This document shows positions 16,924-24,595 of a stretch of 45,437 bases of DNA, one piece after another; the stretch's first letter is position 1; the number at the start of each line of letters is the position of its first letter. Under the pieces are notes generated by a model, which was given only the letters and a program-made list of their open reading frames with translations, was not told the origin of the DNA and searched no databases. A program made the position numbers and the translations under genes. Source of the DNA: Bacteroidota bacterium (GTDB lineage: Bacteria; Bacteroidota; Bacteroidia; Cytophagales; Microscillaceae); the NCBI GenBank assembly GCA_004292795.1, contig RDXI01000029.1, positions 1 through 45,437 on the forward strand. The letters run 5' to 3'.

Positions 16924-17455
16924 GAAAGTCTATATAGGCAGTAGGCACGTGGTCGGTAAGCCAAACGCCATTTTCAGAAATATAAAACGCAAAACCCGCT
17001 TGGTGCATCTCGCCTGCCCTCACCACAAGGATAACGGGCTTGCCATGCCTCCCTCCTACTTGCGTAGCAGTGTCTTTGTTTGTCGAAAGATGAACATGCT
17101 GACGCGATTGTTTTTGCAAGCCTTCTTTTCGGATAGCTTCTATGTTTTGTGTAGCAGTGCCATGATACAACGTAGCGGGTGGCTCTGAAGCAGGCAAGGC
17201 AAGGTCGACTTCTATAGAATGTCCTTGGTTAGCGCGAATGAGCGTGCCTGTTTCATCGAAGGCAAAACGTTTTTTGTTGTTCTCGGCTACTATCTGCTCT
17301 AACTTGGCGCGGTCTATCGGGTGTTTGCGGTCGTTCAATGCCTGCAAAAGCGTATCAACAGCCACCCACCCTTGCGCGTCAAGGGTGATGCCTATTTCTT
17401 CAGGTTTGTGCCTAAGTACAAGACTTAGGAAACGACTCAAATCTTTGTCTTTCAT
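16910..17455 (-). CDS. kptA: RNA 2'-phosphotransferase (Tpt1/KptA)
   Basis: The 181-residue product is full length for the family. It has RFLSLVLRHKPEEIGI, then IRANQGHS, LYHGT and HVHLS, which hold the Arg-His-Arg-Arg catalytic and NAD+-binding residues. Tpt1 removes an internal 2'-phosphate from spliced tRNA in eukaryotes using NAD+. The bacterial substrate is uncertain: 2'-phosphorylated RNA from ligase repair or ADP-ribosylation chemistry. Its ATG overlaps the stop of the upstream adenylate cyclase by 4 bases, so the two are translationally coupled, an unusual pairing. Confidence 0.93.
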   Translation of the reverse strand: MKDKDLSRFLSLVLRHKPEEIGITLDAQGWVAVDTLLQALNDRKHPIDRAKLEQIVAENNKKRFAFDETGTLIRANQGHSIEVDLALPASEPPATLYHGTATQNIEAIRKEGLQKQSRQHVHLSTNKDTATQVGGRHGKPVILVVRAGEMHQAGFAFYISENGVWLTDHVPTAYIDFPTPL

Positions 17456-19272
17456 GGTTTTTCTGTTGCAAGTAGGTTTTGTACACTTTGGAATAGCGAG
17501 GACTTATTTTCTACAAAATACATATCTATCTCGCCTTTGTTTTTTGCCATTACTTTGCCCCTGTGCGTGCAGTTGAAGTACGATTTCACATACTCGTAGG
17601 TAGCTCCCGAAATATTCACCTTGCCTGTTTCGCCACTGCTTTCCATACGGCTCGCCACGTTCACGGTATCGCCCCAGATGTCATACGCAAATTTTTTCTT
17701 GCCTACCACACCCGCCACTACGGGACCCGTATGAATACCCAAACGAAGTTCCCAAACGGGTTCGCCTTTGGCTTCTTTCTCTACTTTGAGCTTTTGCATA
17801 AATTCCTGCATTGCCAAGCCCGCCCGCACTGCATCAATGGGGTTTGTTTTGTTCGAGATGGGCAAGCCACCTGCACACATATAGCCATCGCCTATGGTTT
17901 TGATTTTTTCCATCTCAAACCTTTCGAGGATTTCATCAAATGCCAAGAAACACCTATCCAATTCTGCTACGATTTGTTCAGGCGTGAGTTTTTCGGCTAT
18001 TTTCGTGAAGCCTTTGAAGTCCGTAAACATAACCGTAACCATGTCGTAAGAGTGTGGCGTGGCTTTTCCTGTGGTTTTCAGTTCGTCAGCTACGGCTTCA
18101 GGCAAGATATTGAGTAGCAAATGGTTTGACTCATCACGTTGTTTTTCAATCTCTACCTTGTGTTTTTCGAGGAGTTGGTGTTGCAATTCGAGGTTGTCGC
18201 GTTGGGCTTTTATCTCCTCCGTTTGTTGTTGGAGCATCGTATTTTGTTGGCTGATGTTTTCGCTTTGTGCCACTATTTCCTCTTGTTGCTGTTTGATTTC
18301 GGCATTTTGCGCTACAAGCGTATCGCGTTGTTTGGATATTTTTTCGGAGGCTTTGCGCTGTTGAATGAGCGCGCTCACAATAACAATCAACAAGACAATA
18401 CCCAACACACCACCTATACCCATAAGCATCAAGAACCAACCTTGCCTGTCCAAGTCCGCTTTTTGTTTGAGTTTGTCTTTTTCCGAAACGGCTTGCGCTT
18501 TTTCGGCTTGTGCTTGTTTCATTTTGGCTTCTGCGGCGGCTTTTTCCTGCTCTTGTAGCATTACTTGCTGGTCGTAGAGGCTGTCTATGAGATGCAAGGC
18601 TTGTTGTTCTTTGTCCGAAAGCGAGTTCGAGAGTTTGCTTCTTTCAGCTATGAGCGTTACTTCGTTCATCTTTTTTTGTTGTAAGATTTCGGAAGTAGTC
18701 GCTATTTTTTTATCTTTTTCTTTGAGTGTTTTATCTTTTTCTTCTATTTTTTTCTCTTTGTCTTGCACTTCTTTTTGCTTGGCTTCGAGGTCGCGCCTCA
18801 TAACGGTAGCTATGGAGGCGAGGTCGACAGCAAATTTGCCATTGAGCATTTCATAATTTTGAATAGCTTTTTTGTAACGCTTTTTCTTCGACTCCACGCC
18901 CTTCACATACTTGTAAGTAGGGATAGCCTCCTCGTTCAAGAAATGATAAAAAGAGTCATTGTCCAAATATCCTTTGGTGTGGAGTTGTTTGTAGAGCGCG
19001 TATGCCTTTTCGTGGGCTTCGTAGGCAAGGTCAGGTCTATCAAAATGATAGGCTTGCAAATAGCCCAAGACAGCATAGGAGTCTGCTAATCCTCTATCAT
19101 TTGCCCCTTGTTTTGCCAATTTCTCGGCTTGTTCGGCATATTTCCGCGCTTCATCGGGGTTGATGTCTTTCAGTTCATTCGCTTTGATGAGAGCATCTTG
19201 GAGTTGTGCTTGGACGCTTGATGCAAAGACAAGGAAGCAAAAAATAAGACAGAAACGATATACAATAGTCAT
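17452..19272 (-). CDS. Membrane-bound class III adenylate cyclase with TPR-like sensor and coiled coil
   Basis: The 606-residue product has a signal peptide (MTIVYRFCLIFCFLVF ... VQAQ), periplasmic TPR-like helices (about 25-150), a long Glu/Lys coiled coil, one membrane helix (about 280-305, MLMGIGGVLGIVLLIVIVSAL) and a second coiled coil. The C-terminal cyclase domain is about residues 385-590. Metal-binding Asp418 (FTDFKGF) and Asp462 (IGDGY), the purine-specifying Lys458 and the Asp of YDIWGDTVN, and the catalytic Asn/Arg of NVASRM are all present. A Lys/Asp pair predicts ATP, so the product should be cAMP. Coupled downstream to kptA. Confidence 0.92.
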   Translation of the reverse strand: MTIVYRFCLIFCFLVFASSVQAQLQDALIKANELKDINPDEARKYAEQAEKLAKQGANDRGLADSYAVLGYLQAYHFDRPDLAYEAHEKAYALYKQLHTKGYLDNDSFYHFLNEEAIPTYKYVKGVESKKKRYKKAIQNYEMLNGKFAVDLASIATVMRRDLEAKQKEVQDKEKKIEEKDKTLKEKDKKIATTSEILQQKKMNEVTLIAERSKLSNSLSDKEQQALHLIDSLYDQQVMLQEQEKAAAEAKMKQAQAEKAQAVSEKDKLKQKADLDRQGWFLMLMGIGGVLGIVLLIVIVSALIQQRKASEKISKQRDTLVAQNAEIKQQQEEIVAQSENISQQNTMLQQQTEEIKAQRDNLELQHQLLEKHKVEIEKQRDESNHLLLNILPEAVADELKTTGKATPHSYDMVTVMFTDFKGFTKIAEKLTPEQIVAELDRCFLAFDEILERFEMEKIKTIGDGYMCAGGLPISNKTNPIDAVRAGLAMQEFMQKLKVEKEAKGEPVWELRLGIHTGPVVAGVVGKKKFAYDIWGDTVNVASRMESSGETGKVNISGATYEYVKSYFNCTHRGKVMAKNKGEIDMYFVENKSSLFQSVQNLLATEKP

Positions 19273-19309
19273 TGATGTTGAGAGGAAAGTGGAGCAAATA
19301 TTAGTTCCG

Positions 19310-19317
19310 CAAAATTA
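19310..19317 (-). promoter_or_regulatory. -7 promoter element for the adenylate cyclase-kptA operon
   Basis: Minus-strand TAATTTTG matches TAnnTTTG, 37 bases upstream of the ATG at 19272. Confidence 0.5.
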
Positions 19318-19354
19318 AAACCAAAAAGAACTTGCAAAGGTTAATAATTTTCTC

Positions 19355-19879
19355 CTAATTTTCAAAAAAAAGTGGACAATACATCAGCCAATCCTCATAT
19401 TCTTTTTCCAAAACCTTGAAAGGCATCAAACCTATGTGCTGAAAACCTTGCTTTTCATAAAACTGCACAGCTTTTTTGTTTTGCTCCCATACGATAAGCC
19501 AAAGGCTATCATAGCCCTGTTGCCACGCAAACGCCTTGCAATGCGCCATGAGCAACTTGCCTGCCCCCCTACCATGTACGGATTGCAAGAGGTAAATACG
19601 TTTGATTTGCAAAGCCTGCTTGCCTGCCAGTTGGGTAGGCAAGGTTTCCGAGTCAAGGTTGGCAAAGCCCACTAAACTTGCTTGCTCGAAAAGCAAGAAA
19701 ATAGTCTGATGCGGATTTTCCCAAGCCTCGCGCCACTTTGTTTCGTTTAGCATTGCCTGCACGTAGGCAAGATTGTTGTCGCGTTCCTCCTCGTCTGTGT
19801 AGGTTTCCATGAAAGTCTTGCCTGCTATGCGGGCTAAAGTAGGCAAGTCTTCTGCTTGCGCCAATCGGATAGAAAACAT
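19355..19879 (-). CDS. GNAT-family N-acetyltransferase
   Basis: The 174-residue single GNAT domain begins [18 protein letters not shown]. The acetyl-CoA pyrophosphate loop is SVHGRGAGKLL (Q/R-x-x-G-x-G/A pattern). The C-terminal NKKAVQFYEKQGF is the classic late-strand motif. The substrate is unknown; such proteins acetylate small amines or protein N-termini. Its ATG overlaps the stop of the upstream barrel protein gene by one base (ATGA arrangement), so the two are co-expressed. Confidence 0.9.
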   Translation of the reverse strand: MFSIRLAQAEDLPTLARIAGKTFMETYTDEEERDNNLAYVQAMLNETKWREAWENPHQTIFLLFEQASLVGFANLDSETLPTQLAGKQALQIKRIYLLQSVHGRGAGKLLMAHCKAFAWQQGYDSLWLIVWEQNKKAVQFYEKQGFQHIGLMPFKVLEKEYEDWLMYCPLFFEN

Positions 19880-20532
19880 CAGTTGATACCTAACAAGAAC
19901 GTAAACATAGCATCACCCCATAACTGCTTGACATTCAACGTAGTGCCAAGCGTAACGCCAAAAGCAAACTCCCGCCCTATGATGAAAAAGGCTTGAGTGC
20001 GCAAAGGCACACCGATTGACCAAAAACGCTCTGTTGTGTAAAACGGCACATTGCTTTGCGTTTGTCGCAAACCGCGTGCAGGCGGGCTTGTGATGTTGCC
20101 TTGCTTATCTAACCAACGATTGCCCCACAAAAAACTTAGCCCACCCGAAACAGTTGCCATAAAATGATAATTTCGATATACCTTGCCATACATCGGGGCT
20201 ATCTCGCGTATGTACGAGGTAGGCGAGCCTGCATAGCTACGGCTGTAGGAAAGGCGCATTCGAAACGTATAAACATCATTTTTCTTTTTGGGGATAAAGT
20301 TTGTTTCATCTGAAACCCGCACAAAGTCAGGATTATAGATGCCCAGACTTACGCCTGTCCAAAAAAAGTTGCGTGTTGCTTGCCTATCCACCCAATATTT
20401 GCGCATAGAATCATGGGTAATTTTATAAGCTGGTTCATAATATCGCGTGGGCTTTTCATCAATTTGCGCCTGTAAATAGGATATTTGCAAGAAATATAGC
20501 CCTATTAGGCAAGACTTTCGGAAAAAAACCAT
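19879..20532 (-). CDS. Outer-membrane beta-barrel-like secreted protein
   Basis: The 217-residue product has a signal peptide ending near YLQAQ and a mature part made of alternating amphipathic strands ([55 protein letters not shown]). It ends in a strand, FTFLLGIN. This fits an 8-stranded small outer-membrane barrel, but no specific family was identified. It is the first gene of a unit with the GNAT gene and diverges from rpmI. Confidence 0.7.
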   Translation of the reverse strand: MVFFRKSCLIGLYFLQISYLQAQIDEKPTRYYEPAYKITHDSMRKYWVDRQATRNFFWTGVSLGIYNPDFVRVSDETNFIPKKKNDVYTFRMRLSYSRSYAGSPTSYIREIAPMYGKVYRNYHFMATVSGGLSFLWGNRWLDKQGNITSPPARGLRQTQSNVPFYTTERFWSIGVPLRTQAFFIIGREFAFGVTLGTTLNVKQLWGDAMFTFLLGIN

Positions 20533-20562
20533 AAAAGTTTTGGGTTTTCAAAGAAGTATAGT

Positions 20563-20570
20563 TACTTTTG
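20563..20570 (+). promoter_or_regulatory. -7 promoter element for rpmI
   Basis: TACTTTTG matches TAnnTTTG and ends 29 bases before the rpmI ATG. Upstream in-frame start candidates would precede it. Confidence 0.6.
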
Positions 20571-20599
20571 CGCCTCCAAATTGCAAAAAAAAAATCACA

Positions 20600-20794
20600 A
20601 TGCCAAAAGTAAAACCCAACTCAGGCGCCTCTAAACGTTTCAAGGTTACAGGCTCAGGCAAAATTAAGCGCAAGCACGCTTACAAACGCCACATCTTAAC
20701 CAAAAAAACGACTAAGCAAAAGCGCAGACTGACTCATGCAGGTCTTGTACACGAGTCAGACATGAACAACGTGAAAGCGTTGCTCAAAATTTGA
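20600..20794 (+). CDS. rpmI: 50S ribosomal protein bL35
   Basis: The 64-residue basic protein ([20 protein letters not shown], then [20 protein letters not shown]) is standard bL35, a component of the large ribosomal subunit. ATG at 20600 gives the conserved N-terminus. infC, its usual upstream partner, is not here; the unit begins at rpmI with its own promoter. Confidence 0.97.
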   Translation: MPKVKPNSGASKRFKVTGSGKIKRKHAYKRHILTKKTTKQKRRLTHAGLVHESDMNNVKALLKI

Positions 20795-20798
20795 TAAC

Positions 20799-20925
20799 GG
20801 TGGAAAAGGTAGAAGGGTGGAAGGGTTGAAAGGTTAAAGGGTAACAGGTGAACAAGTAAAAACTCACTCATTCACTCCCCTACTCACTCTCTCGTTCACT
20901 CATTCACTCACTCTCTTTTTTCACT
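20799..20925. repeat. G-rich GGTGGAAGG tract and ACTCACTC/ATTCACTC tract between rpmI and rplT
   Basis: 20799-20852 repeats GGTGGAAGG-like words. 20871-20925 repeats ACTCACTC/ATTCACTC words. The same pair of text types recurs at 23110-23148 (complement) and 23538-23607. It widens the usually short rpmI-rplT gap to about 200 bases. Confidence 0.85.
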
Positions 20926-21000
20926 TCCATCTGATTCTCGGCTATCAAGTATTGCTCAAGGGAGCAATCGCCGCTCATCGATTATTTTTCTTTTTTTTCA

Positions 21001-21345
21001 ATGCCACGTTCCGTCAATCACGTAGCCTCGCGTCAAAGACGCAAAAATGTTCTCAAGCTCGCTAAGGGCTATTTTGGTCGCCGCAAAAATGTGTGGACTG
21101 TAGCCAAAAATGCCGTAGAAAAAGGCTTGGGCTATGCCTACCGCGACCGCCGTCAGAAAAGACGACATTTCCGCCGTCTTTGGATTCAGCGTATCAACGC
21201 TGCAGCGCGTTTGCAAGGGCTTACTTACTCTCAATTCATCTACAAATTGAACAAAGCAGGTGTAGAGCTAAACCGCAAAGTGTTGGCTGACCTTGCTATG
21301 AATCACCCTCAAGCATTTGAGGCTGTGGTAAACAAAGTAAAATAG
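21001..21345 (+). CDS. rplT: 50S ribosomal protein bL20
   Basis: The 114-residue basic protein ([26 protein letters not shown] in parts, then [19 protein letters not shown]) is full-length bL20. It binds 23S rRNA early in assembly, and in other bacteria represses its own operon through rRNA-like mRNA structure. Here the leader is replaced by simple repeats, so that control may be absent. Confidence 0.97.
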   Translation: MPRSVNHVASRQRRKNVLKLAKGYFGRRKNVWTVAKNAVEKGLGYAYRDRRQKRRHFRRLWIQRINAAARLQGLTYSQFIYKLNKAGVELNRKVLADLAMNHPQAFEAVVNKVK

Positions 21346-21367
21346 GCTTACTGCATTTTGTAAACAA

Positions 21368-21403
21368 AAATACCTTTCTGCTACGGCAAAAAGGTATTTT
21401 TTT
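21368..21403 (+). terminator. Intrinsic terminator of rpmI-rplT
   Basis: AAATACCTTT (21368-21377) pairs with AAAGGTATTT (21390-21399), with a 12-base loop, ending in seven T residues. It lies 22 bases after the rplT stop. Confidence 0.88.
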
Positions 21404-21477
21404 GTTTATGTAAATCGCACCAAAAAGCTGTTTTTCAAGATTTTATACCAAAATAAAATTTAAAATGCGCCAAAAAC

Positions 21478-21541
21478 TTAACACGGAGATACAGAGAAGC
21501 ACTAAGAAACACTGAGTTCTTTGTGTAGCTCTGTGGTTGCC
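21478..21541. repeat. Imperfect palindrome of CACGGAG/CACAGAG type
   Basis: The left arm (AACACGGAGATACAGAGAA) and right arm (TTCTTTGTGTAGCTCTGTGG) are imperfect reverse complements flanking a short centre. Similar CACGGAG...CACAGAG text occurs dispersed in many bacterial genomes. No gene overlaps it; it lies past the end of the convergent membrane-protein gene. Confidence 0.55.
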
Positions 21542-21581
21542 ACAGGCTGGACAAGTGGGACATTTGCGCTAGTTGGGCAAT

Positions 21582-22220
21582 TTATTGAAAAATACTATCT
21601 TCATCATTCTCAAAATGCGCTTGTCGTATGTGTTCCTCACGCGCTGTTGCTACTTGGGCATCAGTCAATTCAAAATAAGCTACCAAAAGCACAATACCCC
21701 CTAAAAACATGACAATTACCCCCACACCGAATAAAAATATCAAAGGTATGCCTATCAATACAGTCAAAGACCCGCTATCAAAACCTTGCACTCCAGAGCT
21801 TCTACTCAACTCCAAATGCGCATAACGAAAAAAGTAGAAAGCCGCAATCCATAGCACAAAACCAAAAATGGTGGTAGCAATCACAATCGGATTAGTGAAC
21901 ATAGCCACCATATATTCTTGTAAAATACGGGGGTCTTGTAGTGCTTCAGCTGGTATTGGTGGCAAAAATAAGCCTACTACAGAAGGAAACAAAAGATTTA
22001 TTACCAATATTATAAAACTATTTCGCTCATAAATAAATAGTTTGGGATTATTGTAGGCAAGGCTGAATTGCTTGAAGCAGTAAAGTAGTACAGCTGATGG
22101 TGCAAATTGTAGGATAAATTGGAATATTCCATTCTGTATTCCCAAGATATAGAAAAGAACAGATAAAATTAACGGCGCAAGAATGGCTATACGCGCCAAT
22201 AAAACGGGTTGGTTTAGCAT
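21582..22220 (-). CDS. Multi-pass membrane protein of unknown function
   Basis: The 212-residue product has about five membrane helices (IAILAPLILSVLFYILGI; LQFAPSAVLLYCF; SFIILVINLLFPSVVGLFL; IVIATTIFGFVLWIAAFYFF; and a long Gly-rich LIFLFGVGVIVMFLGGIVLLVAYF). The C-terminal cytosolic tail is acidic. No family recognised. ATG at 22220 is preferred to an upstream candidate at 22265, because 22265 would add a hydrophilic Lys/Cys stretch. Lies downstream of tpiA, separated from it by a terminator. Confidence 0.7.
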   Translation of the reverse strand: MLNQPVLLARIAILAPLILSVLFYILGIQNGIFQFILQFAPSAVLLYCFKQFSLAYNNPKLFIYERNSFIILVINLLFPSVVGLFLPPIPAEALQDPRILQEYMVAMFTNPIVIATTIFGFVLWIAAFYFFRYAHLELSRSSGVQGFDSGSLTVLIGIPLIFLFGVGVIVMFLGGIVLLVAYFELTDAQVATAREEHIRQAHFENDEDSIFQ

Positions 22221-22279
22221 AAGCGTTTTTTTGGGGCAATTTATCGTTTTTTTTGATAATAACAAAAATTGGTAAGATA

Positions 22280-22308
22280 AAAAAATTCCTGAAAAGCATG
22301 TTTTCAGG
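22280..22308 (-). terminator. Intrinsic terminator of tpiA
   Basis: CCTGAAAA and TTTTCAGG (22288-22295, 22301-22308) form an 8-bp stem with a 5-base loop. On the minus strand a run of T residues follows. Confidence 0.8.
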
Positions 22309-22333
22309 AAAGTTAGTTTTTTTATGCTTTGTC

Positions 22334-23101
22334 TTAAAACGACTTAGCAATTTCTATAAAATCGCGGGCTTTGAGCGAAGCCCCACCAATCAATCCGCCA
22401 TCAACATCTGCACAAGCAAACAATTCACGAGCATTGGAAGGGTTGCAACTGCCTCCGTATAGGATAGAAATTTCATTTGCCACGTCTTGCCCATACTTGC
22501 CTGCCAAGTGTTGGCGCAAATGTGCGTGCATTTCTTGCGCTTGTGCCGAGCTTGCAGTCTTGCCTGTGCCAATAGCCCAAATAGGCTCATACGCAATAAC
22601 CACTTTTTGCAAATCTTCTGCCGAAAGGTGGAAAAGACTTTCCGTGATTTGTTGCGCTACGTAGGCAAGATGTGTTTCTGCCTCGCGGATAGGCAAGGCT
22701 TCGCCACAACAAAAAATGGGCGTGATGCCATTTGCAAGAAGCAAGTTCAGTTTTTCGGCAATCAGGGCGTTAGTTTCGCCAAAATATTCCCTGCGCTCGC
22801 TGTGTCCTATGATAGTATAATCTACAGGCAAGCTCTTCAGCATTTCTACTGAAATCTCGCCTGTGAACGCGCCACTTGCTTTGTGGTGGCAGTTTTGCGC
22901 ACCCAAGAATACGTGCTTGCCTGCGGGAATGAGCTTGCGCACCGAAGCCAAATGCACAAAAGACGGGTTCAAGACTATAGTAACGCCTGCACTTGGCGTT
23001 ATTTCATCAACGGCAATGTTGATGACCTCCGAAGCAAGGCTCAAGCCTTCTTCGAGGTTTTTGTTCATTTTCCAGTTTCCTGCTACTATTTTTTTACGCA
23101 T
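22334..23101 (-). CDS. tpiA: Triosephosphate isomerase
   Basis: The 255-residue TIM barrel interconverts dihydroxyacetone phosphate and glyceraldehyde 3-phosphate in glycolysis and gluconeogenesis. Catalytic residues are Lys11 (GNWKMN), His100 (IIGHSERR) and Glu172 ([10 protein letters not shown], also the mobile loop). The phosphate-binding ILYGGS and GGLIGGASL are present. The length is standard. A single-gene unit with terminators on both sides. Confidence 0.97.
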   Translation of the reverse strand: MRKKIVAGNWKMNKNLEEGLSLASEVINIAVDEITPSAGVTIVLNPSFVHLASVRKLIPAGKHVFLGAQNCHHKASGAFTGEISVEMLKSLPVDYTIIGHSERREYFGETNALIAEKLNLLLANGITPIFCCGEALPIREAETHLAYVAQQITESLFHLSAEDLQKVVIAYEPIWAIGTGKTASSAQAQEMHAHLRQHLAGKYGQDVANEISILYGGSCNPSNARELFACADVDGGLIGGASLKARDFIEIAKSF

Positions 23102-23109
23102 ATATCAGA

Positions 23110-23148
23110 GTGAATGAATGAGAAAGTGAATGAGTGAGAGAGTGGGAA
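23110..23148. repeat. GAATGAATGAG/AGTGAGAG simple repeat
   Basis: It repeats GTGAATGA/GAGTGAGA words, the complement of the ACTCACTC tract at 20871-20925. It lies just upstream of tpiA. Confidence 0.8.
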
Positions 23149-23152
23149 CATG

Positions 23153-23191
23153 AAAAAATGGTTAGTGGGTTGTAGTCCGCTAACCATTTTT
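23153..23191. terminator. Strong bidirectional hairpin downstream of the SCP2 gene
   Basis: AAAAATGGTTAG (23154-23165) pairs perfectly with CTAACCATTTTT (23180-23191), 12 bp, loop of 14. On the minus strand it ends the SCP2-domain transcript. Confidence 0.85.
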
Positions 23192-23207
23192 GTTAAAAAG
23201 CAAGAAA

Positions 23208-23504
23208 TTAACTAAACAAGGCTTGCAACTTCATAGCTGTACCCATGTTGCCTTCAATCTGCATCTTGCCTTCCATGAAAGCTGACATAGGATTAAGTTC
23301 GCCATGGAGCATAGACAATAGGTCTTCAAGGGCAAGTTTTACAGTACATTCAGCCTCTTTGTCTTCGTTGCTTACAGCGTTGCCATTGAAACCATCTACG
23401 TGGATAACTCCGCCTTCGTGGAAAGCGAATTTTACTGTAGCGTCAATAGGTGCCGCGTTGGTTGCTTTTTCGGTTGCTTTTTGGGTTGCGAGGTCTAAGC
23501 TCAT
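23208..23504 (-). CDS. SCP2 sterol/lipid-binding domain protein
   Basis: This 98-residue single SCP2 domain shows AAPIDATVKFAFHEGGVIHVDG, then AECTVKLALEDLLSMLHGELNPMSAFMEGKMQIEG (in parts), and a C-terminal helix. SCP2 domains bind fatty acids, acyl-CoA or other lipids in a hydrophobic tunnel. The LNPMSAFMEGKMQIEGNMG segment is diagnostic. The ligand is unknown in Bacteroidota. Stand-alone gene with a strong terminator. Confidence 0.88.
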   Translation of the reverse strand: MSLDLATQKATEKATNAAPIDATVKFAFHEGGVIHVDGFNGNAVSNEDKEAECTVKLALEDLLSMLHGELNPMSAFMEGKMQIEGNMGTAMKLQALFS

Positions 23505-23537
23505 TTATATATAGGGGGGAAATGGGTTTTATTTTTT

Positions 23538-23607
23538 TGGGTGGAAGGGTATTATCTGTAAAGCTGTTTGCCCTTCTACCTTTTAGTCCTTTTACCTTTC
23601 CACCCTA
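23538..23607. repeat. GGGTGGAAGGG ... CCTTTCCACCC imperfect inverted repeat
   Basis: The G-rich word family of 11251 and 20799 appears here in both orientations (GGGTGGAAGGGT at 23539, complement near 23600), so it could fold. It lies just beyond the end of the GreA-like gene, whose last codons it touches. Confidence 0.65.
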
Positions 23608-24072
23608 AAACACTTCAAGAATTTGAATTGTTTTGTCGCGGAACGAAAAAGAGTCGCCTACGCGCTTGCCTATCATGTCTTTGACGATAGGAGCTTCGAG
23701 AGAAACAGCGAAATATGTTTCATTGTCCATTTTGATTTGCCCAATGTTGATGGACAAAAACAGTTTTTGCGCAGAGGTAATAACCACTGTGCCAAGAGCT
23801 ACCGTATTCATTTCGCGGTCAAGCTCTATTTTGTGCAAGGTATTCAAGCCATCACGCGCCTCGCTGAGTTGTTTGTTGAACATATCGCGGTCTGCCTGCA
23901 TTTGTGTACGGAAGCCTTCGTATTTTTCCTCCGCGCTTGTGTCTTCTTGCGTAGCCATTTCTGCCGCGTCTTCTACAGCCTTCTCTGCTGTTTGCACGCG
24001 CCCATATTGCTGTTGTAAGCAGTATTCAAGTAACTTTTTCTTTAATCCGTTTTTAGTTAGTTGATCGCTCAT
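23605..24072 (-). CDS. GreA/GreB-like protein
   Basis: The 155-residue product has an N-terminal helical hairpin (about 5-85) and a C-terminal FKBP-like domain of GreA/GreB type (VALGTVVITSAQKLF, then SLEAPIVKDMIGKRVGDSFSF). Gre factors enter the RNA polymerase secondary channel and stimulate cleavage of backtracked RNA through acidic residues at the coiled-coil tip. The tip here (ATQEDTSAEEKYEG) has acidic residues but not a clear canonical pair. It may be a Gre paralogue with another role on polymerase. Start at 24072 (MSDQL) is preferred over 24084. Confidence 0.75.
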   Translation of the reverse strand: MSDQLTKNGLKKKLLEYCLQQQYGRVQTAEKAVEDAAEMATQEDTSAEEKYEGFRTQMQADRDMFNKQLSEARDGLNTLHKIELDREMNTVALGTVVITSAQKLFLSINIGQIKMDNETYFAVSLEAPIVKDMIGKRVGDSFSFRDKTIQILEVF

Positions 24073-24595
24073 ATCCAAAGTCAAAAAAGATAATTTTGAA
24101 ATAAAGTATTAAACGCAATAGTTTGCAAAAGGTTTGCACAAAGCCGACAAAAATATCCCTGCCTGCCTGTGGGGGGCAAAATTAGAGAAAAAAAATGTTT
24201 ACCACAACATTTCCTTGGATATTATTGCTATAAAATTTCCCTATTCAGCTTGTTGTTGGTAAATTACTTGTAAGCATTTGATTATCAATGGCTTGTAGGC
24301 ATATTTTTTTACGAAAGACATTCAGAAAAATAGCTAAAAATGAGCCATTCCGCAAAAATTTCTATACCCACCTGCACAGTCAAATAATCGGCAGGCTAAA
24401 ATTTTCCCTAAAATGTGCCTTGTTTTTCAGCGTATTTGCGAAGAAATATCAGGACAATACATTGATATTCAATATTTTACAAGAAATAAAACATCAGCAG
24501 ATTAATTTAGAACCTCGTTTCAATCCAAAAATATAGCAAAAACGTATGTTGGTTGATTCTTTCTTTCATTCTTCAATCCTTATACATTTTTGTTT
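24073..24595. other. 523-base intergenic region without a confident gene
   Basis: AT-rich text between divergent genes. It holds an 82-codon reading frame (24288-24536) without promoter element or recognisable protein character, and a C/G-rich CCTGCCTGCCTGTGGGG stretch near 24160. No clear TAnnTTTG element for the + strand gene was found, only a weak TTATACATTTTTG near 24580. Confidence 0.6.

Noticed and set aside
24288-24536. 82-codon plus-strand frame
   Set aside because: No promoter element, no signal or motif, and composition like the surrounding AT-rich DNA.
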